Assembly (NCBI GenBank): GCA_964525185.1
Contig: CAZGFQ010000014.1
Span: forward strand, 1 to 48,656
Source of the DNA: JABHGY01 sp964525185
Lineage (GTDB): Bacteria; Fidelibacterota; Marinisomatia; Marinisomatales; UBA1611
Length of the DNA: 48,656 bases
Direction: 5' to 3'
Each line of letters opens with the position of its first letter. Position 1 is the stretch's first letter. The notes beneath the pieces are model-generated. The model searched no databases. It was not told where the DNA came from and saw nothing but the letters and a program-made list of their open reading frames with translations. This document shows positions 35,520 through 44,400 of this stretch, in pieces. A program made the translations under genes and the position numbers.

Positions 35520-36328
35520 AAATTGGGTCCTTTTAATTGATGTTCCATAATGAATGATGTGACATAGTCAAAAGCCTCATCAACCGTATTGCAGAATTTA
35601 AACAAATTCAAATCATCAGGAGAAATAGTTCCCACTTTAACTAAATAATCCCAATTCACTACATTCATCCAAAATTCTTCATCAAATAATACAATAGGAA
35701 TTCGTTTTTTTACTTTATCTGTTTGAATTAATGTAAGGAGTTCCATGACTTCATCCAAGGTGCCAAAACCACCAGGCATAACAACTAATCCTTTCGCAAG
35801 GTATAAAAACCAATATTTTCGCATAAAGAAATAATGAAAGGTCAGATTCAAATCATCTGATATCCATTCATTCCCCGATTGTTCGTGCGGAAGAGAAATG
35901 GTTAAACCTAAAGATAATCCACCTGCTTCACTGGCGCCTCGATTGGCTGCTTCCATAATTCCGGGTCCGCCACCTGAAGTTACAATATAGCGATGATGGG
36001 AATTTTTCAATTCCATACTCCATTTTGTGAGTTTGTAGGCTAATTCACGGGATAATTCGTAATAACGGCTCATATGTACATTTTGATTGAGCTTCGCCAA
36101 TTCTTGATCTGAAATATCGGCGGATGCTTGGTTTAATGCGTATTCCGCTTTTTCCTTAGACTGAATTCGTGCGGATCCAAAAAATACAATGGTATCTTCA
36201 ATCTTATTTCGTTGTATCCGTTGAAGGGGGCCATAATATTCAGAAAGGATTCTTACTGAACGGCCATCGGGGCTATTGAGGAATTCTGGGTTTAAATAAA
36301 AACGATCTTTACTAAATTTATCTGACAT
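35516..36328 (-). CDS. LOG family protein (nucleotide phosphoribohydrolase-like)
   Basis: A 270-residue cytosolic protein. It has the Rossmann-like LOG core with SGGGPGIMEAANRGA near 122-136 and the diagnostic PGGFGTLDEVMEL near 195-207. LOG enzymes release the base from nucleoside 5'-monophosphates (cytokinin-type or AMP); older labels call them lysine decarboxylases. The N-terminal extension of about 90 residues, with VFFGSARI, fits the longer bacterial type. It starts the minus-strand operon, and its stop overlaps the ATG of the double amidohydrolase gene by 4 bp. Why a cytosolic LOG protein is coupled to secreted amidohydrolases is unclear. Confidence 0.88.
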   Translation of the reverse strand: MSDKFSKDRFYLNPEFLNSPDGRSVRILSEYYGPLQRIQRNKIEDTIVFFGSARIQSKEKAEYALNQASADISDQELAKLNQNVHMSRYYELSRELAYKLTKWSMELKNSHHRYIVTSGGGPGIMEAANRGASEAGGLSLGLTISLPHEQSGNEWISDDLNLTFHYFFMRKYWFLYLAKGLVVMPGGFGTLDEVMELLTLIQTDKVKKRIPIVLFDEEFWMNVVNWDYLVKVGTISPDDLNLFKFCNTVDEAFDYVTSFIMEHQLKGPNF

Positions 36329-36460
36329 TTTATTCTTTCAATTTTATTAAAAAGGCACCGAAGTTAAGTGTAAACGCTATAGAAACAATAGAATTCCTTA
36401 TTATTACAATTTAAATTCAGTTATTAATAATTATTATTAAAAAACATATGGGTGATGACA

Positions 36461-39400
36461 ATGAGAGTAATTCTAATATTATTTGCATGTAGTGCAATAT
36501 TAAAACCAGAGTTGGTCCAATTAAATGATAATAACATGTTTTCTGAAGGTATTTTCTATAAAGATGATATAACTCATGAAATCTTTTCTAACAAAATTGT
36601 ATTAAAATTTAATTCTCCAGTCATAGATATTTCAGACGGTGAAAGGCATACAGATGTTGATGGAATATCAAATCAATTTCCAATCATAAAAAATTATTTT
36701 AAATCTTTAAATAGCACGCACGGAATAGTTTCTATAAAAAAGAACATTCTAGGTGCTTCCGCTGTTAATTTATATAAAAACCACATCAGAACTGGACAAC
36801 CTATACCTATTCCCGATTTATCACAACTTTTTACGATTGAGTTTAATACCCCTGTAAATATCACTCAAATTATAAATGAAATAAAAATATTTGAAGAAGT
36901 CGATTACGCCCATGAAACGCCTTCATATATTTTTTTAGATTCACCGAATGATGAACATTATCAAAATGGAAACCAGTGGTATCTAGATGCAATACACATG
37001 CCACAAGCATGGGATATAACGCACGGGGATGAGAATATTGTTGTTGGAGTCATTGATTTAGGTGTAGATATCCAACATCCAGACCTAATTGGTGAGATTG
37101 ATTTGGGTGATGATGTCATCATTGAAGAAGCTGGGAATAATCACGGGTCAATTGTAGCTGGAATTGTTGGCGCAAACACTAATAATAATATCGGTATTGC
37201 AAGTGTAGGTAGGAATATAAAAATGGTTTCTTATGGAATGACTACAGGAACTGGATGGGATAATAATGTTTCTTCTATTGAAGAAGATATATATGATGCA
37301 ATTAATTATTGTGATATTTTAAATTTTAGCTGGGGGACTTACAGGTATATTACCCCTGAAGATCTTGCTTGGGTTTCACCTGACTGCCCGGATCCACAAT
37401 TATGGATAAATCAAAATGTTAGAATTCCTTCTCATTATGAAGAAATTGAAACAGTTATTTCAATCGCAAACAGTCTTGGGTTAATCTGTGTAGCAGCTTC
37501 GGGAAATGAATCTGTTAATATAAATGGAGGTAACCCAGAATTATGTGACCCAATGAGAATACCATATACCATGTATCCTGCATCTTATCCAAATGTTATT
37601 GCGGTAAATGGCACAATGATTGATGAAAATAGTGGTTCGGAAGTTTTTAATGATGTATGGAATTATGGGTCGTTTATAGATTTTTCTGCCCCTGGGAAAA
37701 ATATCTATTCCACATCGACCAATAACAGTTACAATAATTTGAGTGGCACGTCTTTTTCAGCACCACAAGTTTCAGGATTAATCGCGTTATTTTTAAGTTT
37801 AAATGACCAGAGTGAATACTGGTCCATTGACATCATTAAAAATATTATTTCATCAACGGCTTCACAAATAGACCCAATGAATTGTCCAGATATGGATTTT
37901 TATAATAGTGATGGATGGAACCATTGTCTAGGTTACGGCAGAATAAACGCATTTCTCTCACTTGATATATTGTCAAATCCACCCCAACAACCGAGCCATG
38001 TCACTATTTATGGAAGGCCTGGAGATTCCCCAACCATTAGATGGAATAATAATTCAGAACCAGACATTATTGGATATAATATATACAGGAAAATTGAAGA
38101 TGATACAGAAAATATTGGTTTTATTACTTATCCAGATAGGGAATTCTCCGACCTATCTTTTATCATCGAAGCGGGAGGTGATAATGCTTATTATTCAGTT
38201 ACAGCTTTTGATGTAATATTGAATGAGTCAACCCCATCTGAAGAAGTTGGAACGAAAGGGAATGAAACGACAGCTAACCGTATATATAATCAAAATGAAA
38301 CCAATGACTATGCCGCATCTCATTTCTTTATGATTGATTCATTAGCCACAAATACAAAAGTAAGGATTAATGAAAATAATGATATATATACGGTATATAA
38401 AAAACAGTTTTTGAACCAAGAATTTCCACGAGGTTATGCTCAAAAATATACCATACAAGGTGATCCATATTGGGAACAACCGGTTGGAATATTTGAAAAT
38501 GAATTTTTTGATTTTGATTTCGAAGTCATCAATGAAAATATGTATATCTTATGGAATGATTTGATAACTACATTTATGTCTAGCCACATTTATACAACAC
38601 ATATTTCAAGTGATGGCAATATTTTAATAGAATCACTTGTTGAGCAAGATGGGGATTATGCAGAAATAGATATATTAGGTACGGACACCATTCTAACATT
38701 ATGGGCAAATAATCATAGTTTGGGACCAAGTGATGCCCAATTTATGAGTCAAATATTTGATTTAGACTTTCAGCCCTTGGAAGAGCCAAACAATATTACA
38801 CCTAATTCTGTAGACCCAAATATGGAAAATTATTTTGGTATTGGATTGTGTGTGAATCAAAGTAATGCCACCTATATGGTGTGTTGGAAAGATACACGGA
38901 ATGGTGGCTATGATTTATATGGACACATATTTAATTTAAATGGAGAATCATTATCTGGAAGTTTTAAAATAAATGAATATGAATTAGGGCGTATTTCTGA
39001 TTCACAATGGCACTTTACAATAAAAGAATTTGGTAATGGGTATATTATACCATTTGTGATGGATCGTGAAGATGATGATTTAGATGGCATCTATTTAAAT
39101 GAGATTACTTTGGATGACGGTTCAGTAAATATTTTACCCCATTTTAAACAGCATTTGGATTTAATCTATCCAGCAAGTGGTGAAATAACCATGGATATTG
39201 GCAGTAATGGCTATAGTTATGTGATATGGCGTCAATCTATTCCTAACGAAACGACCCAATTGAATGGAATAATTATAGACCCAAATTTAAATGTGATTGG
39301 AAATAATTGGGAAATTTCATCCATTGATACTGGGTATATTTTTTATCCAAGTATTTCGACTAATGATGACTATTTAGTCTGTTCTTGGGAAGAATATGTT

Positions 39401-39763
39401 AGCCAAACAGATTTTATAGCTAATATTGTTGTATATTCTTTGGACAGTTTGTTTGCAAATGTAGGTGTGGAAAATAATTTTCTACCAAGTACATTTTTAC
39501 TTAATGCATATCCAAATCCATTTAATTCAAATATTGCCATTGACTTGGATATTGGAAAGGCTGGTATAGTAAAAGTGATGATTTATAATATATTGGGAGA
39601 GCAGGTGGCTCAAATAACAAATACAAAATTAAATCAGGGGAAATATAACTTTATTTGGAATGGGAAAAATGACAATGGCATACCATTACCGTCGGGCATC
39701 TATTTTATTTATTCAAATATACAAGATCAAACAGAAATACAAAAAATAACCTTATTGAAATAA
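36461..39763 (+). CDS. Secreted subtilisin-like serine protease with T9SS-type C-terminal tail
   Basis: An S8 protease of about 1100 residues. Order: signal peptide (MRVILILFACSAILKPELVQ), propeptide to about 165 with an inhibitor-like beta segment (LFTIEFNTPVNITQIINEI), catalytic domain with Asp199 in VIDLGVD, His228 in NHGSIVAGI, oxyanion Asn in AASGNES and Ser431 in SGTSFSAPQ, then an FN3-like domain (about 515-600), a beta-rich region of unknown type, and a C-terminal FlgD/T9SS sorting domain (NAYPNPFN, then YNILGEQV, GIYF). Secretion to the cell surface or medium by a type IX-like route is expected. The frame also opens at GTG 36452 and ATG 36455; ATG 36461 gives the best signal peptide and has GGGTG 6 nt upstream. 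Confidence 0.9.
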   Translation: MRVILILFACSAILKPELVQLNDNNMFSEGIFYKDDITHEIFSNKIVLKFNSPVIDISDGERHTDVDGISNQFPIIKNYFKSLNSTHGIVSIKKNILGASAVNLYKNHIRTGQPIPIPDLSQLFTIEFNTPVNITQIINEIKIFEEVDYAHETPSYIFLDSPNDEHYQNGNQWYLDAIHMPQAWDITHGDENIVVGVIDLGVDIQHPDLIGEIDLGDDVIIEEAGNNHGSIVAGIVGANTNNNIGIASVGRNIKMVSYGMTTGTGWDNNVSSIEEDIYDAINYCDILNFSWGTYRYITPEDLAWVSPDCPDPQLWINQNVRIPSHYEEIETVISIANSLGLICVAASGNESVNINGGNPELCDPMRIPYTMYPASYPNVIAVNGTMIDENSGSEVFNDVWNYGSFIDFSAPGKNIYSTSTNNSYNNLSGTSFSAPQVSGLIALFLSLNDQSEYWSIDIIKNIISSTASQIDPMNCPDMDFYNSDGWNHCLGYGRINAFLSLDILSNPPQQPSHVTIYGRPGDSPTIRWNNNSEPDIIGYNIYRKIEDDTENIGFITYPDREFSDLSFIIEAGGDNAYYSVTAFDVILNESTPSEEVGTKGNETTANRIYNQNETNDYAASHFFMIDSLATNTKVRINENNDIYTVYKKQFLNQEFPRGYAQKYTIQGDPYWEQPVGIFENEFFDFDFEVINENMYILWNDLITTFMSSHIYTTHISSDGNILIESLVEQDGDYAEIDILGTDTILTLWANNHSLGPSDAQFMSQIFDLDFQPLEEPNNITPNSVDPNMENYFGIGLCVNQSNATYMVCWKDTRNGGYDLYGHIFNLNGESLSGSFKINEYELGRISDSQWHFTIKEFGNGYIIPFVMDREDDDLDGIYLNEITLDDGSVNILPHFKQHLDLIYPASGEITMDIGSNGYSYVIWRQSIPNETTQLNGIIIDPNLNVIGNNWEISSIDTGYIFYPSISTNDDYLVCSWEEYVSQTDFIANIVVYSLDSLFANVGVENNFLPSTFLLNAYPNPFNSNIAIDLDIGKAGIVKVMIYNILGEQVAQITNTKLNQGKYNFIWNGKNDNGIPLPSGIYFIYSNIQDQTEIQKITLLK

Positions 39764-39839
39764 TCAATTTTTTATATTTCATAAAATAAGCCTGTTAGGA
39801 CTTCTTGTTTATGGTGGGTTGAATGAAGTATTTTTATGG

Positions 39840-40181
39840 ATGAGAATCTTATTCTTAATGGTCTTTTTTTATGCCTGTTCATCAGCGCCAAAACCGATTC
39901 CTGTAACACCTGCTCCCTTAACGAAAAAAACAACTTTAGAGTCTCAGGAAGAAACATTGTATTCTGCGGGACTCATTACTGATTACGAAATATGGGAATT
40001 CTTAAGGGAAAAACCTCTAGAAGACGAGGTCTTAGAAACATTAGGACTTCCTGATTCTGTCTGGGTAGATGAAAAGACAGATTTCCGTGTTTTATATTAT
40101 TATGTTCCGGACATTCAAGATTATAATTCAGTAGAAGTAGACCAAAGAACGAGACTCGTACTTGGGTTTGAATGGGATTAA
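39840..40181 (+). CDS. Small putative lipoprotein, unknown function
   Basis: A 113-residue protein I do not recognise. It begins MRILFLMVFFYACSSAP, a short hydrophobic signal ending in a lipobox-like YAC with Cys13, then a Pro-rich linker and an acidic globular part with EIWEFLREKPLEDEVLETLGLPDSVW and a repeated Tyr stretch (VLYYYVPD). The C-terminal part could be a small SmpA-like beta/alpha domain, but that is a guess. The frame is open from TTG 39819; I chose ATG 39840 because it gives a normal signal peptide. It precedes proC by 37 bp on the same strand. Confidence 0.65.
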   Translation: MRILFLMVFFYACSSAPKPIPVTPAPLTKKTTLESQEETLYSAGLITDYEIWEFLREKPLEDEVLETLGLPDSVWVDEKTDFRVLYYYVPDIQDYNSVEVDQRTRLVLGFEWD

Positions 40182-40218
40182 ACTTCAGCCATGAATCATA
40201 GAAAAAATTAGGACATTT

Positions 40219-41028
40219 ATGAAAATAGCCATTTTAGGATGTGGAAATATTGGCACATCAATTGCCCATGGGTTTGCGGATTGCGATAAAGTAAATCTTA
40301 GAGAATTAACACTCACGCGAAGACAATTGGAACCATTAGACATATTTAAACTGTGGGGAATAAAAATTCATTCTGATAATAAAAAAGCAGTAAAAGAATC
40401 AGAATGTATTTTGTTAACCGTTGGTCCCCAACAAATGGTCGAATTATTAGAAGACATTTCGGACATACTTGACCCTAAAAAACATATTTTAGTTTCAGTC
40501 GTAACAGGCGTTCGTATTGAACAAATACGGAAATATATTAATCCAAAAGTGCACATTGTTCGTGCCATGCCCAATACAGCAGCAGCTATTATGGAATCCA
40601 TGACTACATTATCAATCGAATCCGATTTTGATCAAGCAGGATTAAATAAAGTGAAACAATTGTTTGACACTATTGGCAAAACATTAGTCATTCCAGAAGA
40701 ATTAATGGTTCCTGCCACGGCACTCGGCGCATCCGGGTTAGCTTTTTTCCTTAGAGCCATAAGAGCGGCATCTCAAGGGGGAACAGAAATTGGGTTCCAT
40801 GCGGACGATGCAATTCTTATTGCAGCTCAAACCGCCAAAGGAGCTGCATCTTTATTACTCGATTCTGACCATCATCCTGAATCTGAAGTAGATAAAGTGA
40901 CCACACCTCGTGGAATAACCATTTCAGGCTTAAATCAAATGGAACACGGTGGTTTTAGCTCAGCTATGATAAAAGGAATTGTAACATCTGCAGAAAAAGC
41001 GGAGCAACTTTTCAAAGATAAGGAATAA
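40219..41028 (+). CDS. proC: Pyrroline-5-carboxylate reductase
   Basis: Last step of proline synthesis: NAD(P)H reduction of pyrroline-5-carboxylate. The 269-residue protein has the N-terminal Rossmann ILGCGNIGTSIAHGF at 4-18, VGPQQMVELL and VVTGVRIEQI in the middle, RAMPNTAAA near 115, and the C-terminal signature TTPRGITISGLNQME near 228-243, which is the substrate-binding helix region (usual form TSPGGTTxxGL). Length is normal. The SDR gene follows after 3 bp, with its ribosome site in the proC end, so the two are co-transcribed. Confidence 0.92.
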   Translation: MKIAILGCGNIGTSIAHGFADCDKVNLRELTLTRRQLEPLDIFKLWGIKIHSDNKKAVKESECILLTVGPQQMVELLEDISDILDPKKHILVSVVTGVRIEQIRKYINPKVHIVRAMPNTAAAIMESMTTLSIESDFDQAGLNKVKQLFDTIGKTLVIPEELMVPATALGASGLAFFLRAIRAASQGGTEIGFHADDAILIAAQTAKGAASLLLDSDHHPESEVDKVTTPRGITISGLNQMEHGGFSSAMIKGIVTSAEKAEQLFKDKE

Positions 41029-41031
41029 GGG

Positions 41032-41820
41032 TTGAACATTCGACTAGACGGAAAAACAGCTCTCGTATGCGGTGGCTCTCAAGGCATTGGGAAGGCAAGT
41101 GCAATCCAACTTTCTCGAGCAGGCGCTTCGGTCATTTTAGTCGCCAGATATGAAGAATCCTTAAAAATCGCATTGGCGGAACTGGATACGTCACATCAGC
41201 AAAAACATGCCTACATATGTGCAGATTTTGACCACCCAAAAGATGTTATAAAAAAAATTAATGCTCTTTTTGAAAAGATCCATCCCATTCATATTTTAAT
41301 CAATAATTCTGGCGGACCACCACCAGGACCCATTGTAAATGAACATGCAGATTCATTTCGGATTGCCTTTAATCGACATGTTATCAATAATCAAAATATT
41401 ACAAAAGCAGTATTGCCGGGAATGAAAGATGCCGGGTTTGGACGAATTATAAATATTATATCCACATCCGTGAAAGAACCTTTAGATGGGTTAGGAGTTT
41501 CAAACACAATACGTGGCGCTGTGGCGAGTTGGGCAAAAACAATGGCAGGGGAATGTGCGCCTTTTGGCATTACGGTAAATAATATTCTACCGGGGTTTAC
41601 GAATACAGAGCGACTTCAATCATTAATAAAGAGTATTGCTGAAAAAGAAAATGTCTCTCCAGAAGTTATTACCGAACGATTCGATCAATCGGTTCCCACA
41701 AAACGTTTTGCGGATCCAAATGAAACGGCATCCGCAGTAACATTTTTAGCTTCCGAACAAGCGAGTTATATTAATGGAATCAATTTACCCGTGGATGGGG
41801 GAAGGACAAAATCCCTTTAA
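41032..41820 (+). CDS. SDR family protein with altered catalytic motif
   Basis: A 262-residue short-chain dehydrogenase/reductase. The NAD(P) site GGSQGIG (14-20), the NNSGG element (91-95) and the active Ser in IISTS (about 144) are present. The essential YxxxK is not: the aligned segment reads VSNTIRGAV (156-164), with Ser157 for Tyr and Arg161 for Lys. A subset of FabG-like SDRs shows this SN-x2-R form, so it is a family trait rather than a sequencing fault, and the usual proton relay must be replaced or absent. Start is TTG at 41032 after AATAAGGG; no suitable ATG is near. Often annotated as 3-oxoacyl-ACP reductase; that label is doubtful. Confidence 0.87.
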   Translation: MNIRLDGKTALVCGGSQGIGKASAIQLSRAGASVILVARYEESLKIALAELDTSHQQKHAYICADFDHPKDVIKKINALFEKIHPIHILINNSGGPPPGPIVNEHADSFRIAFNRHVINNQNITKAVLPGMKDAGFGRIINIISTSVKEPLDGLGVSNTIRGAVASWAKTMAGECAPFGITVNNILPGFTNTERLQSLIKSIAEKENVSPEVITERFDQSVPTKRFADPNETASAVTFLASEQASYINGINLPVDGGRTKSL

Positions 41821-41821
41821 T

Positions 41822-42991
41822 ATGAAAAAAATTATATTCATCTCAATGTTCATTTTATTGGTGTGTGATCAAAAGCAAACGAATTTCCATGAAGCATCTT
41901 TTGTGGCAGATACGCATAATGATGTGCTACTGCGATCTATGACTGGGAGAAATATTTTAACTGATTTGCCTGAAAGTCATTCTGATTTAGTTAAATTCAA
42001 AAAAGGGGGCGTGGATTTACAAGTTTTTTCCATTTGGGTATCTCCGTATGAATTTGGCGAAGGAGAATATTATAATCGTGCCAATGCCATGATTTCACAA
42101 TTGGATTCCATATGCAAACAAGTGCCAAAACAATGGGCGATTCCATTGACTTATCAAGATATATTATATAATGAACAACATAATATTTTATCCTGTGCAA
42201 TTGGAGTTGAAGGGGGACATTCCATAGAAAATAGTTTAGAAAAATTAGAAGCACTTCAAAAACGCGGTATGCGATATTTAGGGTTGACGTGGAATAATTC
42301 AACCGATTGGGCAACATCGGCTAAAGATGAAACAAAAAATAAAAATAAACTATCTTTTGTGGGACTTGCAGATTTTGGTAAAGATGTTGTTATGCGATGC
42401 AACCAGTTAGGCGTGATTGTGGATGTATCTCATGCGGGAGAGCAAACATTTTGGGATGTATTAGAAACAACAACCAAACCCATCATTGCATCTCATTCAT
42501 CTGTAGATGCACTTTGTCCACATTATAGAAATTTGACCGACGATCAATTATTGGGAATAAAAAATAATGGCGGAGTTGTATTTGTCAACTTTTACCCTGG
42601 GTATATTGATTCTACTTATGAAAAAAAAGCAGCCGTTGTAAAAGCAACTTTCAAAGAAAAATCAGATTCATTGGCTCAATTATATGATCCTGATGGAGAT
42701 GAATTTTGGTATAAAGAGAATGAAATGATGAATTCAGCTCTACAGAAAGTGGTCCCAGATGTAAATACAGTGATTGACCATATTGATTATATTGTAGCAT
42801 TAATTGGAGCGGATCATGTGGGCATAGGCGCTGATTGGGATGGTGTAGGCATTTTACCGAAAGGAATTGGAGATATAACCAAAATGCCCGTCATTACAGA
42901 AATATTATTGGAGCGTGGTTATTCAAAAAAAGATGTGCAAAAAATCTTGGGAGGAAATTTTAAGCGCATATTTAAAAATGTAGTTGGATAA
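41822..42991 (+). CDS. Membrane dipeptidase (peptidase M19), lipoprotein
   Basis: A zinc dipeptidase of 389 residues. All metal-site motifs of the renal dipeptidase family are visible: DTHNDVLLR near 31, GVEGGH with the bridging Glu near 128, DVSHAGE near 201, ASHSS near 222 and GIGADWDG near 325. The start at 41822, two bases after the SDR stop, gives a short signal MKKIIFISMFILLVC with a possible lipobox Cys15, so the enzyme is probably anchored in the envelope. The frame is open further upstream (to 41774) but overlaps the SDR gene there. It would cleave dipeptides released by the secreted protease or cell-wall turnover. Confidence 0.9.
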   Translation: MKKIIFISMFILLVCDQKQTNFHEASFVADTHNDVLLRSMTGRNILTDLPESHSDLVKFKKGGVDLQVFSIWVSPYEFGEGEYYNRANAMISQLDSICKQVPKQWAIPLTYQDILYNEQHNILSCAIGVEGGHSIENSLEKLEALQKRGMRYLGLTWNNSTDWATSAKDETKNKNKLSFVGLADFGKDVVMRCNQLGVIVDVSHAGEQTFWDVLETTTKPIIASHSSVDALCPHYRNLTDDQLLGIKNNGGVVFVNFYPGYIDSTYEKKAAVVKATFKEKSDSLAQLYDPDGDEFWYKENEMMNSALQKVVPDVNTVIDHIDYIVALIGADHVGIGADWDGVGILPKGIGDITKMPVITEILLERGYSKKDVQKILGGNFKRIFKNVVG

Positions 42992-43010
42992 CATAATGTT
43001 GAAAATGTAG

Positions 43011-43664
43011 ATGATTAGTAAAAAAACAACCATTGATACAGTCCCATTTTGGGTGACTCCATTTTATTATCCCCTTTCATTTGTGTTAGGTGGTATCCTT
43101 TATCTATACTGGCTATTAATTAGAAAGACATGCAAATTTGAAATAGATGGACAGCATCATATAAAAAATAATCCAAGCCACATTATTGCCGTATGGCATC
43201 GAAATGGAGCCTGTTATTGGTTAACACGAAAAACAGGGAAAAATTATGTCGAATTAGCTCATCCAACGTGGAATATGCTTTATCCAATTTTAGTTATGAG
43301 ATGGTCAGGAGCAAAAGTTATTCTTGGCTCTACGGGTCATGGTGGAAGAGAAGCAGCAAATAAGATTGTTGAAAAATTAAAAAGTGGGCGCTCTACAGCT
43401 ATTGCAGTGGATGGGCCACAAGGGCCCATATTTAAGGTAAAAAAAGGAGTTTTGCATATGAGTCTTCAGTCTGAAAAGCCAATCATCCCTATTGAAATTT
43501 CTGGAAACCATTTTTTTCAACTAAAAAATAATTGGGATAATAAAAGGGTACCACTCCCATATGCCACAATTCAAATAACGTTTAAAGAGCCCATTCAGGT
43601 TACAGAAAATAATTTTGATGAATCCCTCATTCGCTTGGATCAAGCATTAGGCCCAAAAGAGTAA
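43011..43664 (+). CDS. DUF374 lysophospholipid acyltransferase-like protein
   Basis: A 217-residue membrane-bound protein. One hydrophobic segment near 18-38 is followed by the LPLAT-like core: IIAVWHRNGACYW near 56-68 with the acyltransferase-type His, GSTGHGGREAANKIVEKL near 105-122 and AVDGPQGPIFKVKKGVL near 130-147, the DGPxGP motif of DUF374. PIIPIEISG matches the late conserved strand. The family is thought to acylate a lipid, perhaps lipid A or a phospholipid, in Gram-negatives. It begins 19 bp after the dipeptidase stop and may be its co-transcript. Acceptor not known. Confidence 0.85.
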   Translation: MISKKTTIDTVPFWVTPFYYPLSFVLGGILYLYWLLIRKTCKFEIDGQHHIKNNPSHIIAVWHRNGACYWLTRKTGKNYVELAHPTWNMLYPILVMRWSGAKVILGSTGHGGREAANKIVEKLKSGRSTAIAVDGPQGPIFKVKKGVLHMSLQSEKPIIPIEISGNHFFQLKNNWDNKRVPLPYATIQITFKEPIQVTENNFDESLIRLDQALGPKE

Positions 43665-43743
43665 AAAGATTCAAATAATTTTATATCCATTAATTTGGTC
43701 TCAATAAATTCAATATTAATAAAAGATACAATATTAACATTTT

Positions 43744-44400
43744 ATGAAACTAGCTCCATCTATATTATCAGCAGATTTTTCTGATTTAAAGACAGCCATT
43801 AAACAATGTGAAGATGGGGGAGCTCATTGGATTCATGTGGATGTAATGGATAATCAATTTGTTCCTAATTTGACGATTGGGCCACCTGTAGTAAAATCAA
43901 TTAGACCCTTAACAGATAAAGTTTTGGATGTACATATGATGGTTGTTGAACCAGAGAAATTGGTAGAATCATTTGCGCGGGCTGGAGCTGATATAATTAC
44001 TTTTCATATCGAAGCAACAGATGCACCATCCGACATTATTCAACTGATTAAATCATGTGGATGTAAAGCAGGAATTTCACTTAAGCCCAGCACTCCTTTA
44101 GATGCCATTTATCCATATGTGGATGAAATAGATGTCGTATTAATTATGACTGTGGAACCGGGATTTGGAGGGCAAGGGTATTTATCCGGATCAGATGAAA
44201 AAATTTCCGAGTTAAACACTTATTTAAAAGATCAATGTTTAGAGCGAGTCCTTATTGAAGTAGATGGAGGCGTTAAGCTACATAATTGTAAACAAATTAT
44301 AGAAAATGGAGCGGATGTTCTTGTTGCAGGATCCGCTGTATTTAAAACAGAAAACCCAATCAAAACAATTCAAGAATTTTACCATTTAGGAGCATCATGA
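43744..44400 (+). CDS. rpe: Ribulose-phosphate 3-epimerase
   Basis: Interconverts ribulose 5-phosphate and xylulose 5-phosphate in the pentose-phosphate pathway. The 218-residue TIM-barrel protein has all metal ligands: APSILSADF at 3-11, HVDVMDNQFVPNLTIG near 32-47, DVHMMVVEP near 65 and EVDGGVK near 175. VMTVEPGFGGQ-like LIMTVEPGFGGQ near 135 is the mobile loop. Its TGA overlaps the transketolase ATG (ATGA at 44397), so the two are translated in a coupled way. The gap before it (about 80 bp) is AT-rich and probably holds the promoter. Confidence 0.95.
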   Translation: MKLAPSILSADFSDLKTAIKQCEDGGAHWIHVDVMDNQFVPNLTIGPPVVKSIRPLTDKVLDVHMMVVEPEKLVESFARAGADIITFHIEATDAPSDIIQLIKSCGCKAGISLKPSTPLDAIYPYVDEIDVVLIMTVEPGFGGQGYLSGSDEKISELNTYLKDQCLERVLIEVDGGVKLHNCKQIIENGADVLVAGSAVFKTENPIKTIQEFYHLGAS

